Below, one piece after another: positions 26,652 to 36,433 of a stretch of 64,000 bases of DNA; the first letter of the stretch is position 1; each line of letters opens with the position of its first letter. The notes under the pieces were generated by a model that saw only the letters and a program-made list of their open reading frames with translations, was not told the origin of the DNA and made no database searches. The position numbers and the translations under genes are program-made. The DNA comes from Pseudovibrio denitrificans JCM 12308 (lineage in GTDB: Bacteria; Pseudomonadota; Alphaproteobacteria; Rhizobiales; Stappiaceae): contig NZ_BAZK01000014.1 of NCBI RefSeq assembly GCF_001310815.1, positions 1-64,000 on the forward strand, read 5' to 3'.

Positions 26652-27296
26652 TTACTCAACGGGTTCGAGGTTGAACAGGGTGGTGTTGAGTTGGGGTCGC
26701 AGGGGGTGGTTGGCTGCGAGGTGGAGGTGGATGGTGGTGGCGTGTTTGGGTGGCCTCTTCAGTTGAAGAGGTGTTCCATTGTCACCCGTGAGATTGTCTT
26801 GTTTGGCGAGGGTTTTGAGGGTGTTTCTTGAGATACTGAGTTCCTGGGCGAGCAGTCTGTCCAGACGGAGGCTGACGGGCAGGTCCAGGTTCAGGGTGAT
26901 TTCAAGGTTTGCCCATTCCCCGGCTTCGCCTTCCACAATATGCTTGTGAATCGCGATTGCTGTTTCTCCTTCACTTGGAGCTGCAACAGCAGGCAAGCCT
27001 GTCCGGTCAAATGCGAGTTTGCGGATTTGATGCGGGCAATTGATTTGCAGGGCTTCCATCAGGTCAGGTGCGATTTGCTTGCGGGCGCGGCGTTCAAAGA
27101 TTGGCCGGTTCCACGTGGCATCGCAGGCTTCACACTTGTAGATGAGCCAGGCATCCAGCTTGGTGCCGTTAGCGTTCAGGCGGAACTTGCCTGATGGCTT
27201 GAAAGGCTTGAGGACACCGCAGGTCTTACAAGGAATGACTGGGCGTGGTGGGTTTTCTGGTTGAAGTGTCCAGACGCATTTAAGCGATTTCGACAT
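26652..27296 (-). CDS. DUF1062 domain protein
   Basis: A 214-residue protein with two CxxC pairs ('IPCKTCG' and 'YKCEACDATWNRPIFERR') that look like a zinc ribbon. Between them is the family stretch 'FRLNANGTKLDAWLIYKC'. The C-terminal half is helical with 'LRLDRLLAQELSISRNTLKTLAKQ', an S4-like RNA-binding pattern. Function is unknown; nucleic acid binding is a reasonable inference. It has its own terminator and no close partner. Confidence 0.8.
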   Translation of the reverse strand: MSKSLKCVWTLQPENPPRPVIPCKTCGVLKPFKPSGKFRLNANGTKLDAWLIYKCEACDATWNRPIFERRARKQIAPDLMEALQINCPHQIRKLAFDRTGLPAVAAPSEGETAIAIHKHIVEGEAGEWANLEITLNLDLPVSLRLDRLLAQELSISRNTLKTLAKQDNLTGDNGTPLQLKRPPKHATTIHLHLAANHPLRPQLNTTLFNLEPVE

Positions 27297-27690
27297 GCTT
27301 TAAGATTTCCACTTGTCAAAAAGCGGATGCGCAGCATGACGCCGTTACAGCACACGGTAAGGCTAAGGATTATATAGAAAGCAGCGCGCAAAAAAGCGCA
27401 TGGATAGTGCCAGAAATCACGAGGCCAAACCGGTCTCATGCCACCATCCGCGCAACAGAAAGCGCGCCGCAAAAGGATATCTCTTGCGGAACAATGATAG
27501 ACTAAAAGAGACCGGTGATTACATAGGCAAAATTGATTTCTCGCGTTGTTCAACTAGGCGAACAGCCCTAGCAAAACACACCCATCAGTTGAAGAGGTTT
27601 TGAACGCGGCGGAAACTTACTATGACTGCCTGTTGCTTTGCCGCAACTTTTACTCAGGGTTGAGTAAGGGGCCTTCAGAGGCTGACATGC
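27297..27690. other. intergenic, no gene seen
   Basis: About 390 bases between the DUF1062 start and the adhE terminator. Only short unsupported frames are present. A GCGC-A6-GCGC mini-hairpin lies near 27390. The DUF1062 promoter should lie at its left end. Confidence 0.4.
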
Positions 27691-27726
27691 AAAAACCCCG
27701 GAGCTCCGCCCCGGGGTCTTTTTTCG
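27691..27726. terminator. bidirectional terminator downstream of adhE
   Basis: ACCCCGG (27695-27701) pairs with CCGGGGT (27711-27717). T runs lie on both sides, so it can end transcription of adhE from the minus strand. Confidence 0.75.
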
Positions 27727-27750
27727 AGCCGCAATGTGTGCTTACGGGAA

Positions 27751-30417
27751 TTAAGCTTTGGCTTTAGTCGCCTTCTTTGCTTTTTCCTCTGCAAGAACAA
27801 CCACATCCTCCGCGCGGCCCTCTACATAGACGCGACCGTAGTAACCATCGAGAAGGAGTTGTTTGATCTCATCGATCAGTGGGTAGCGTGGGTTTGCTCC
27901 GGTGCACTGATCATCAAACGCTTCTACTGCGACTTCGTCGAGCTTTGCCATGAACTGCTCTTCAGTGATGCCCAGGTCTTTGAAGCCTGCTGGGATCTCA
28001 AGAGCTTTCTTGACGCTTTCTACCCAAGCCACCAGCTTTTCAACCTTTGCATCGCGATCGTCACCAGGAGTGGTCAGACCGAGGTGGTCTGCGATATCAC
28101 CGTAGCGGCATTTCGCTTGCGGACGGTCGTACTGAGAGAACGCAGTCTGCTTGGTTGGGTTGTCGTTTGCGTTGTAGCGGATCACGTTAGAGATCAGCAT
28201 CGCATTTGCCAAACCATGCGGCACGTGGAAGGCAGCGCCTACCTTGTGAGCGATAGAGTGGCAGACACCCAGGAAGGAGTTCGCGAAGGCAACACCAGCG
28301 ATTGTTGCGCCGTTGTGAACTTTCTCACGAGCTACTGGGGATTCTGCGCCCTTCTCGTAGCTTTCAACCAGGTTCTCTTTCAGAAGCTTCAGAGCCTGCA
28401 GGGCCTGACCGTCAGAATATTCGTTGGCCAGAACAGAGACGTAAGCTTCTGTAGCGTGGGTGATGGCGTCGATACCACCGAATGCGGTGAGAGACTTCGG
28501 CATGTTCATGACAAGGTTCGCATCAACGATTGCCATGTTTGGTGTCAGCTCGTAGTCCGCAATTGGGTATTTCACGCCGGTTTCATCGTCGGTTACCACT
28601 GCGAATGGAGTAACTTCAGAACCAGTACCAGAAGTGGTTGGGATCGCGACCATCATGGCCTTTTCACCCATTTTCGGGAACTTGTAGATACGCTTGCGGA
28701 TGTCCATGAAGCGCAGTGCAAGATCAGCGAAGTCTACTTCAGGATGCTCGTACATGACCCACATGATCTTCGCGGCATCCATTGGAGAACCACCACCCAG
28801 AGCGACAATCACGTCTGGCTTGAAGGTCCGGCACAGTTCTGCACCCTTGCGAACGATAGACAGGGTTGGGTCTGCTTCCACTTCGTAGAAGACGTCGGTT
28901 TCCATGCCCATGCTCTTCAGGACACGAACGGTTTCATCAGTGTAGCCGTTCTTGAAGAGGAAGCCGTCGGTTACGATCAGCGCACGTTTTTTGCCTTCAA
29001 GGTCACCCAGTGCGATTGGCAGACAACCGCGACGGAAGTAGATGGATTCAGGCAGTTTGTGCCACAACATGTTTTCTGCTCGCTTCGCAACGGTCTTCTT
29101 ATTGATCAGGTGCTTCGGACCAACGTTTTCACTGATGGAGTTACCACCAAGAGCCGCAGCCCAGGGTCAGAGATGGAGCGAGAGAGAAGTTGTAAAGGTC
29201 ACCAATGCCACCGTGAGATGCTGGGGAGTTGACCAGAATACGCGCGGTTTTCATGCGACGGCCAAACTCTTTGACGCGATCTTCGCAGCGGTCCTGATCT
29301 GTATAGAATACAGAGGTGTGACCGATACCGCCCATGGCAACCAGCTTCTCAGCAATGTCACAAGCTGCATCAAAATCTTTGGCTTTGTACATTGCCAGAG
29401 TTGGAGACAGCTTCTCGTGAGCGAATGCTTCAGCTTCGCTTGCTTCTGTCACTTCACCAATCAGGATCTTGGTGTCGGCAGGAACTTTCACGCCAGCCAT
29501 TTCAGCAATTTTTGGAGCAGGCTGACCAACGATTGCTGCGTTGAGCGCACCGTTCTTCAGCAGAACATCCTTCACAGCCTGAAGCTCTTTGCCTTTCAGG
29601 ATGTAACCTTTGTGGGTTGAGAAGCGTTCTTTCACCTGTTCGTAGATGTCCTCTACAACGATGACAGATTGCTCGGATGCACAGATAACGCCGTTGTCGA
29701 AGGTTTTAGACATCAGCACAGATGCGACCATACGTTTTACGTCTGCAAACTCGTCTACGACCACAGGTGTGTTACCCGCACCCACGCCGATTGCCGGCTT
29801 ACCAGAAGAATAAGCAGCCTTCACCATGCCCGGACCACCGGTCGCGAGGATGAGGTTGATTTCTTCATGGGTCATCAGGCATTGGAGAGTTCAACAGTTG
29901 GAACGTCAATCCAGCCGATGATGTCTTTTGGAGCGCCTGCTTTGATTGCAGCCTCAAGGACGATGCGTGCGGCCTCATTGGTTGCAAGCTTGGCGCGTGG
30001 GTGCGGGCTAAAGATAATGCCGTTGCGGGTCTTCAAAGAGATGAGTGCTTTAAAGATCGCGGTAGAAGTTGGGTTTGTTGTTGGAACGATACCGCAGATG
30101 ATGCCTGTCGGTTCTGCAATGGTGATTGTTCCGAAAGTTTCATCTTCAGACAGGATACCGCAGGTCTGCTCATCCTTGTACTTATTATAGATGTACTCAG
30201 ATGCGAACTGGTTTTTGATAACCTTGTCTTCCATGACGCCCATACCGGTTTCTTCAACCGCCATGCGGGAGAGTGGGATGCGGGCATCGGCAGCAGCCAG
30301 TGCTGCTGCGCGGAAGATCTTATCTACCTGTTCCTGAGTGTATGTTGCGTAGATTTGTTGTGCTTTTTTAACCCGAGCAACAAGGGCGTCTAATTCTTCG
30401 CGATTAGTGACAGGCAT
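27751..30417 (-). CDS. adhE: bifunctional acetaldehyde-CoA/alcohol dehydrogenase AdhE (two frame breaks)
   Basis: Enzyme of about 890 residues that reduces acetyl-CoA to acetaldehyde and then ethanol with NADH, in fermentation. The N-terminal aldehyde dehydrogenase domain has 'GIVPTTNPTSTAIFKALISLKTRN' and the catalytic Cys in 'DNGVICASEQS'. The C-terminal iron-dependent alcohol dehydrogenase has 'GGGSPMDAAKIMW' and the metal-binding His residues in 'GVCHSIAHKVGAAFHVPHGLANA'. Breaks lie near 29877 (one C missing: 'VELSNALMTHEEIN') and 29155 (two G missing: 'GCGSWGGNSISEN'). ATG 30417 has CGGAG upstream. The 3' end is rich in Lys and Ala (KAKKATKAKA). Family members form long filaments (spirosomes). 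Confidence 0.9.
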
Positions 30418-30435
30418 TTTCTTCTCCGTAGGCAA

Positions 30436-30951
30436 GAACCGAAGCAGAAACGTGACAGACTATCGGTATTTGTCACAAAACAGTTCAGGGGAGGAAGCTG
30501 CTCTTCTGTTTCGACACGGATATTATTGGGTCACATTCTACTTTAGGCGCATGACATAAGTCAAAAATCAGAGATATATGAATAGGATGTCATAAAACTC
30601 AGCTGCTGGAAGGCCACTTTTACGATTGATTTTGTGATGAGGCGCTAACTTGTCATTTATTGCATAGCATTGCATACAGTTTCAGACACCTTAAACTGTG
30701 ATATTCTATTTTCATTTCAGATAGTTAAGTAGAGACGCAAAGGCACCTTTGGAGATACATTTCAGCGTCATTGACTTTTAGGACAAGTCAGCTGACCTAA
30801 ACTGCGACAAAGTCGCATACTGCCAATATTTTACCGGTAATTTCACCTAGTGCTTGTGAATAGTGCGCTCCGGATGCAGAAAACACGAAGATACACGTAT
30901 GTAATGTGACTCATTTTTACAAATTCAGTGAGTCTGGCGTGTAGTTACGGA
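30436..30951. other. intergenic upstream of adhE
   Basis: About 515 A+T-rich bases with the adhE promoter. I looked for an FNR/ANR box (TTGAT-N4-ATCAA) and a Rex palindrome and found only half-sites. A tandem TTGCATAGCATTGCATA stretch near 30660 is the only visible repeat. Confidence 0.4.
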
Positions 30952-31628
30952 TTACAGATCCCAGAACGGGCAGGATGCGGTGAAGGTGTTGTACTCACCA
31001 CCGATGGGATGCCTTAACTCCAGCGTTTGAGCATGAAGATGCAGGCGCTCAGAGAAGGATAGCGCCTCGCCTTCCGCATAGAAGCGATCACCCACGATTG
31101 GATGCCCTAACTCCAGCATATGCACACGCAGCTGGTGGGAGCGCCCGGTGACCGGCATGAGCTTGACCAGGGTTGTATGCTCTTCGCGGTTGATGACTTC
31201 CCACTTGGTGAGAGCAGAGCGGCCCAGTTCATGATCGACCATCTGCTTAGGACGGTTTGGCCAATCACAGCGAAGAGGTAGGTCAACCTCCCCCTCATCA
31301 TCCTCAGGTGTCCCCATACACGTGCAATATAGGTTTTGCGTGTCATGCGCTTTTCGAACTGGAGGCCCACATGGCGGTGTGCATCCTTGTTCATAGCCAT
31401 GACCAGCAAGCCGGAGGTGTCCATGTCCAGTCGGTGGATGGTGGTCGCTGTTGGGTAGATCGACTGCGCGCGGGTTTCCAGACAATCCTTATGCTCTTCC
31501 GCACGACCCGGTACACTGAGTAGCCCGCTAGGCTTGTTAAGCACCAGCAGTTGCTCATCCTGATGGACAACATCAAGGAATGGCTCCATGGGCGGCGTGT
31601 ATATAAAAGGGGCGCTAGGACTGTTCAT
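30952..31628 (-). CDS. RluA family pseudouridine synthase (frame break)
   Basis: RNA-modifying enzyme of about 225 residues. It has 'VLNKPSGLLSVPGR', the catalytic motif 'IHRLDMDTSGLLVMA' with the active Asp, and then 'KTYIARVWG'. After a break near 31310 comes 'LTKWEVI..TTLVKLMPVTGRSHQLRVHMLELGHPIVGDRFY'. One G missing from a G run restores 'RVWGTPEDDEGEVDLPLRCDWPNRPKQ'. It has no S4 domain. It converts uridine to pseudouridine in tRNA or rRNA; RluA (23S 746/tRNA 32) is the closest guess because it is short and lacks S4. Confidence 0.82.
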
Positions 31629-31741
31629 GAGGCGCTTATAGCGGCTTGCCTGCAAACGTCAACGCATGTCCTTCCGTCTATGTTGCGCTGCCTGAGAGCT
31701 GCCCCATATATCGTGCAGTATTCTATATTGATGAGGTTCCT

Positions 31742-32101
31742 ATGATTGGCAATTTTCTTTCTGAGTTTGAGAAGGTCACTGATTACTGGTCACCGCGCGT
31801 TGTAGCGCAGGTGAACGATCAGTACGTCAAAGTCGCGAAGATCAAAGGAGATCTCACCTGGCATAAACACGATGATGAGGATGAGCTGTTCTACGTCGTG
31901 CAAGGTAGCGTCACTATTGAGTATGAAGGTGAAGCGGTGACACTCAACAAAGGTGACTTCCACGTGGTGCCAAAGGGAAAGATGCATAATCCTGTTGCAG
32001 AAGAAGAATGCTGGATTGTGCTGGTAGAACCAGTCGCAACAAAGCACACTGGTGACGTGGTGACAGAGAAGACAAAATCACTGGAAGATCAGTTGGCGTG
32101 A
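31742..32101 (+). CDS. cupin domain protein
   Basis: A 119-residue single-domain cupin. Motif 1 is 'GDLTWHKHDDEDELFYVVQGS', with two His and a Glu as metal ligands, and motif 2 'LNKGDFHVVPKGKMHNPVAEE', with the last His. ATG 31742 follows TGAGG. Such proteins (COG0662-like) are often mannose-6-phosphate isomerase-type or of unknown binding function. It is transcribed divergently from the pseudouridine synthase. Confidence 0.8.
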   Translation: MIGNFLSEFEKVTDYWSPRVVAQVNDQYVKVAKIKGDLTWHKHDDEDELFYVVQGSVTIEYEGEAVTLNKGDFHVVPKGKMHNPVAEEECWIVLVEPVATKHTGDVVTEKTKSLEDQLA

Positions 32102-32289
32102 CGCCCCTACTAAGGCAGCATGGGTAATCTGGAATAAGCGGAATCTGATCTCTTTACATTGAAGGCATGCTGGATTACGCTTACGTTAACAAGATGCCTG
32201 ATGCGTAATACGTAGCGCGCTATGTAGACACTTTAGGCATCTGCCTGACTTTCGCAAACACTGTAATTTAGCAGATGGAGGGAACAAAT

Positions 32290-32571
32290 ATGAGCATGGA
32301 AGCAATTTTGAATGACCTGAAAGGCCGCGTTGAGTCCAGCGACTTTGACAGCTCAATCAAGTTTGACTGCGGTGACGAAGGTATTCTTGTGATTGATGGT
32401 AACTCCATCTCCACAGACAACCAGGACGTAGATTGCACAATCGGCGTTTCCTTCGAAGACCTGCAGTCCCTGATCGCTGGCGATCTGGACCCAACTGCTG
32501 CATTCATGCAGGGCAAGTTCACCATTGATGGTGACATGAGCGTTGCAATGAAACTGAGCCAGCTGATCTAA
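32290..32571 (+). CDS. SCP2 sterol-binding domain protein
   Basis: A 93-residue protein that is one SCP2 domain: 'IKFDCGDEGILVIDGNSIS', 'DCTIGVSFEDLQSLIAGDLDPTAAFMQGKFTIDGDMSVAMKLSQLI'. The 'GKFTIDGDMSVAMKL' ending is typical of the family. Such domains bind lipids or acyl chains in a hydrophobic tunnel. GGAGGGA upstream of ATG 32290 is a strong ribosome binding site, so it may be well expressed. It is convergent with a TetR gene. Confidence 0.88.
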   Translation: MSMEAILNDLKGRVESSDFDSSIKFDCGDEGILVIDGNSISTDNQDVDCTIGVSFEDLQSLIAGDLDPTAAFMQGKFTIDGDMSVAMKLSQLI

Positions 32572-32633
32572 CAGCAGCTGCGACGAGATTGCGCATTCGG
32601 GCCGCGTGCCCGGATGCCTCCATAGACGAAAGT

Positions 32634-33281
32634 CTACAAAGCTTCTTGCACTCTTTGCTCGAAAAGCTGCTGCAGAAACATCGCCCAGTGCTCGATGTAG
32701 GCCTGCTTATCTTCCTCTCTCATAAACAGACCATCCGACGTGATCAGACCCGTCATCATCTGACGTGATGCTGTAATGAGCGTGCGCGCTGTTGCCTGAC
32801 TGATCTGATCACTCTCAAAGATTGCCAGAATTCGATCATCAGTGACTTTTGCGAAGTTGTCGAAGGTGGGTTTGATGCGGCGGCGCAGCGTATCTTCTGT
32901 TCGCGCTGCAACAAGAATTTCCATCATGGTGAGGTACTCAGGAGAGTTCGCCTGATTCGTCCACCATTTGATAGTTAGCTCAGAAATTCTGCTTTTATCC
33001 TCACCGATTTCGTTCAACCACTCCAAAGTTAGCCGAACTGATTTCGCGAGCAATCTTTCCAGAACGAAGACCATCAGATCTTCTTTAGTCGGGAAATGAT
33101 GCTGCAGCGCACCCTGCGAAAATCTCGTCTTTTCCGTAATTTTCTTAATAGATGCACGGTGATAGCCAAATTCGTGCAAACAGCTGATAGCGGCAAGGAG
33201 GATCTCCTTACGCATACGATCACTCTTCTCTGCCTGAGTAGATTTTCGCGTTTCGCCGGTATCTTGAAAAATATTTTTCAT
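32634..33281 (-). CDS. TetR/AcrR family transcriptional regulator
   Basis: A 215-residue repressor. The helix-turn-helix is 'ILLAAISCLHEFGYHRASIKKITEKTRFSQGALQHHFPTKEDLM' (about residues 27-70) and the rest is helical. The C-terminal region resembles regulators of fatty acid or drug genes, but the ligand is not known. Its promoter is shared with the divergent LuxR-type gene. Confidence 0.85.
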   Translation of the reverse strand: MKNIFQDTGETRKSTQAEKSDRMRKEILLAAISCLHEFGYHRASIKKITEKTRFSQGALQHHFPTKEDLMVFVLERLLAKSVRLTLEWLNEIGEDKSRISELTIKWWTNQANSPEYLTMMEILVAARTEDTLRRRIKPTFDNFAKVTDDRILAIFESDQISQATARTLITASRQMMTGLITSDGLFMREEDKQAYIEHWAMFLQQLFEQRVQEAL

Positions 33282-33378
33282 AGTGCCTCACATCAACGCT
33301 TGTAAAAAAACCATATGCATGTATTTTTTTCAAGAGATACGACGAAACACGTAGTGCATAGTTTAGGGAGGAGAAATT

Positions 33379-34184
33379 ATGTATCGGGAGCGTCAGTCCA
33401 CTGTTGGAACCCTAAGGGAGAAGGTTTCCATGCACACTGTTATTATTGGTGATCCACATCCGGCATTTTCCAGAGCACTTGCGAGCATCTACTCAAATGA
33501 GTGCCACGGCGTAAATGTACTTGTGACGAAGAGCTTTTCCGAGTTGCAGACTTGGGTAGAACTTCACCCTTCCGCAGTGGTACTTGTGAACCCTCGGATG
33601 AAGGGGGCACCTGGTCTCAGCACAGCATCTACGCTTCTGGAGACCTATGAGATTTCCAGCCTTGTTATGTTGCTTGAGCAGGATAACCCGGGCCTTTCCG
33701 AATACTTCATCGCTCGCGGCGCAACCGCAGCAGTGCCTAAAACTGCTGACTTCTCAGTGTTCAAGGCTGTTTTGACCGGTGGCACCGTTGAAGTGACAAC
33801 TGAATCAGAAGACGCGCAGAACGCGTTTGGCATCGACTTCTATGAAGGTCTTGCGAACCTGACACGTCGTCAGGCCACCATTTTGACCTATCTGAAAGAA
33901 GGCAAGCTGAACAAGCAGATCGCGCATGAGCTCGGCATCTCCGAAGCGACCGTGAAGCATCACGTTTCTGCGCTGCTGAGCACTCTGGCTTCTATTCCCG
34001 CTCTCAGCTGGTGGCCATGATCAACGAGCTTGGCATCAACGTGGATTATCGTGGTGGCAACCGTAAAGCGGCCCGCGCGAAGACCAACTCACGTCGTGTG
34101 GCCAATGGCTACAAGATTGCCGGTGCCGGCGCTGGTGTGACACCTGCTTCCGCACTGCAGCCGACATATGTTGCGGCTCCTTAA
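33379..34184 (+). CDS. LuxR-type regulator with degenerate receiver (frame break)
   Basis: DNA-binding protein of about 268 residues. The N-terminal part is a response-regulator-like domain: 'HTVIIGDPHPAFSRALASIY', where the first acidic residues are partly kept, and 'AVVLVNPRMKGAPG', where the usual phospho-acceptor Asp is Asn. The C-terminal LuxR helix-turn-helix is 'LTRRQATILTYLKEGKLNKQIAHELGISEATVKHHVSALL'. The frame breaks near 33988 and continues 'GFYSRSQLVAMINELG' to a basic tail ending at 34184. The start at 33379 has GGGAGGAG five bases upstream. Regulation by phosphorylation is unlikely; it probably acts by level or by a partner. Confidence 0.8.
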
Positions 34185-34200
34185 GCCAAACTGACACACC

Positions 34201-34231
34201 CTGTGGCGAGAATGTCGCTCCCTCGTCACAG
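34201..34231 (+). terminator. possible terminator after the LuxR-type gene
   Basis: CTGTGGCGAG (34201-34210) pairs imperfectly with CTCGTCACAG (34222-34231). The following bases are T/C-rich but lack a pure T run, so it is weak. Confidence 0.35.
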
Positions 34232-34438
34232 TGTATTCTCCTTCCTTTTGCGGGCGTTACAGCAACGACAAGTCCAACAGTTGATGTTGCTGTAGCGCTC
34301 TTGCCACAGCAAGCAGATTGTTTCTTCAGATTGACTGTTTGCGCTCTACACGCACTTGCCGTTACGTCAATTTTTCCTCATTATTGATTTTGCAGGCTCC
34401 CAAAGCCGGGCTTCAATCTTTAAGAGGACTAGGAAACT

Positions 34439-35190
34439 GTGCAGCCAAGCGATTTTGCCAGTTTGAGCGACCTTGAGGTCATTTGGAGCGATCACGGCGG
34501 AACCTGTCCGATCCCCACACGCACCCTTGTTGCTTCCGATTTGCTGTTGAGCATCGGCCCTTCACCTGACAGAGAGTTTGATCAGACGTTCCAGCGCATC
34601 TCCGGCGCACTTGTGCTTGCTATGGAGATCCGCTGTACAACGGTGGTCTGCGGATTGTTGATGAGGTTGCTGAGCCAGAGCAAAGCCAGTTGAGCCTTGT
34701 GTTTTCCTCCAAACACCAGGGGCATTTCAACACGGTCAGCCATGAAGCCTTCTACAACAATGAGAACGCGCTTTATGTGCCGTTCCGCAATCTCAGCGAA
34801 GTGCATCCTGAAGATGATATTGAAAGCCTGTTCGGAGACTATTCGCCGGGTATCTTCCTCAGATATGTGGTGAGTGAGCGTACGCGGTCATTCCCGGATA
34901 TGCTGGCACGGCTTGCGGAGAGAGCGACTGGGCTACAGGTTTGCAGCAAAAACCGGTCTTTGCTTTTCTCCAGCCTGTCAGAGCTTCGGCGTAAGTTGCC
35001 GAGTGATCTTATTCTAGTCGATGGAAGTGGGTTTGGCGGACAGCCAGCTTCACGGCAGCAAAAGAAGCCCCTGCTCTACACGACCAACTGGATTTCCCGA
35101 GAACTGATTGAACCGTCCGAGCTGCATCATACTGAGAGTGAGGTGCCAAGTTTGTTTGATCTTAGGCGCCGGTTCTCACTCAGCTCCTGA
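34439..35190 (+). CDS. hypothetical protein, frame break in the middle
   Basis: About 250 residues when one base is restored near 34620. The first frame (GTG 34439, preceded by AGGACTAGGA) ends in nonsense after 'GALVLA'. The next frame reads on naturally as 'YGDPLYNGGLRIVDEVAEPEQSQLSLVFSS' to 35190. No signal peptide, membrane segment or known motif is seen. Its 3' end overlaps the zur gene by about 15 bases on the opposite strand. I do not recognise it; context with the zinc operon may be chance. Confidence 0.5.
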
Positions 35191-35601
35191 GGAGTCTTCC
35201 GACTTTTCCTGACAAGACGCGCAGGTGCCTTTGATCTCGATGGAGGTTGATTTGGCATCAAAGCCGTTTGCGCTGGCCCAGCCGCTCAGGATTTCAGCCA
35301 CATCATTATCCGCGAATTCCAGAGCTTTGCCGCAGGTTTCACAGATGGCAAAGCCAACCATCTCGACTGCGTGGCAAGCAGGGTGCGCACAGGCAACAAA
35401 GGCATTCATACTTTCAAGGCGATGCACCAAGCCAAGGCCGATTAGTTTGTCGAGAGCACGATAGACCTGCAATGGTGCGCGAAGTCCCTCAGTCCGGAGC
35501 TGGTCCAGAATAGAATATGCGCTCATCGGTGCATCTGAAGCACACAGCAGATCCAGAACCAGACGCTGATTTTTCGTGAGCTTCACTTCTGCAGTTGCCA
35601 T
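35176..35601 (-). CDS. zur: Fur family zinc uptake regulator Zur
   Basis: Zinc-responsive repressor of about 141 residues. The winged helix is 'LTKNQRLVLDLLCASDAPMSAYSILDQLRTEGLRAPLQVYRALDKLIGLGLVHRLE'. The zinc-binding second half has 'FVACAHPACHAVEMVGFAICETCGKALEF' (CxxC) and 'SIEIKGTCASCQEK' (second CxxC). It follows znuB directly; ATG 35601 is preferred, though a GTG at 35616 is possible. With Zn2+ bound it should shut off the operon through the box at 37252. Confidence 0.88.
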   Translation of the reverse strand: MATAEVKLTKNQRLVLDLLCASDAPMSAYSILDQLRTEGLRAPLQVYRALDKLIGLGLVHRLESMNAFVACAHPACHAVEMVGFAICETCGKALEFADNDVAEILSGWASANGFDAKSTSIEIKGTCASCQEKSEDSSGAE

Positions 35602-35617
35602 TGCCACTTCTTTCACC

Positions 35618-36433
35618 CTATTGCCCTCGCTCCTTTCCCAATACCCCGTTTAGGAGGCGAGATGCAAACAATGATAGCAGAAATAAACACAGGCTGGCCA
35701 TGACGATAGACGGACCTGAAGCGCTGTCGAACTGCAATGAGCCTTCCAGCCCCAAAACAACACTTGCAACACCGATGACTGAGGAAGCAACAGCCATCTG
35801 CTCTGGCGTTCTCGCGAACCAACGTGCAGTCGCAGCTGGGATGATCAGCAGAGCGGTGATGAGCAGAACACCGACAATCTTCATCGCGATGGCAATGATG
35901 GCGGCCATCATGACCATGAAGATGAGCTGCGTCAGGTCTGGATTGAAACCTTCTGCCTCTGCCAGTTCACGGTTGACTGTTGAAGCCAGCAAAGGGCGCC
36001 AGAGGAAGTACATCAGGCCAAGGATGACTGCTGCGCATGCGTAAATGGCGATCACATCTTCATTGCCAACAGCGAGAATGTCTCCGAAGAGCAGCGAGAG
36101 CAGATCAAACCGCACGTGGCTCATAAAGGCGATCAGCACCATACCGAGCGCCAGAGCGGAGTGGGAAAGCAACCCCAGCAGCGCATCAGTTGAGAGCGAA
36201 CCTCGCTTTTGCAGGATGAGCAGGCACAAGGAAACCGTGACCGTGACGGCGAGCACACCGAGCATGAGGTTAATGTTCAAAAGGAATGCCAGCGCAACAC
36301 CCAACAATGCGGAATGGGACATGGTATCGCCAAAGTAGGCCATACGACGCCAAACAACGAAACAACCAAGCGGGCCTGCAACCAAGGCCAGACCAATGCC
36401 TGCGAGCATGGCTCTGAGAATAAAGTCATCCAT
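35618..36433 (-). CDS. znuB: zinc ABC transporter permease ZnuB
   Basis: Inner-membrane permease of 271 residues, ABC-3 family. It has 'DFILRAMLAGIGLALVAGPLGCFVVWRRMAYFGDTMSHSALLGVALAF', typical of Zn/Mn permeases, then 'DALLGLLSHSALALGMVL' and 'MKIVGVLLITALLIIPAATARWFA'. The start codon lies inside the end of znuC (eight-base overlap), so the two are coupled. The frame extends farther upstream to 36652 but that part is the shadow of znuC. Confidence 0.92.
   Translation of the reverse strand: MDDFILRAMLAGIGLALVAGPLGCFVVWRRMAYFGDTMSHSALLGVALAFLLNINLMLGVLAVTVTVSLCLLILQKRGSLSTDALLGLLSHSALALGMVLIAFMSHVRFDLLSLLFGDILAVGNEDVIAIYACAAVILGLMYFLWRPLLASTVNRELAEAEGFNPDLTQLIFMVMMAAIIAIAMKIVGVLLITALLIIPAATARWFARTPEQMAVASSVIGVASVVLGLEGSLQFDSASGPSIVMASLCLFLLSLFASRLLNGVLGKERGQ

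Noticed and set aside
27736..29232. Open frame of 498 codons on the plus strand
   Set aside because: It lies fully antisense to adhE, is rich in Cys, His, Val and Arg, and shows no motif. The adhE reading has all family residues.
30436..30951. FNR/ANR or Rex site for adhE
   Set aside because: Only half-sites such as TTGAT or TTGTCACAA occur; no full palindrome with correct spacing.
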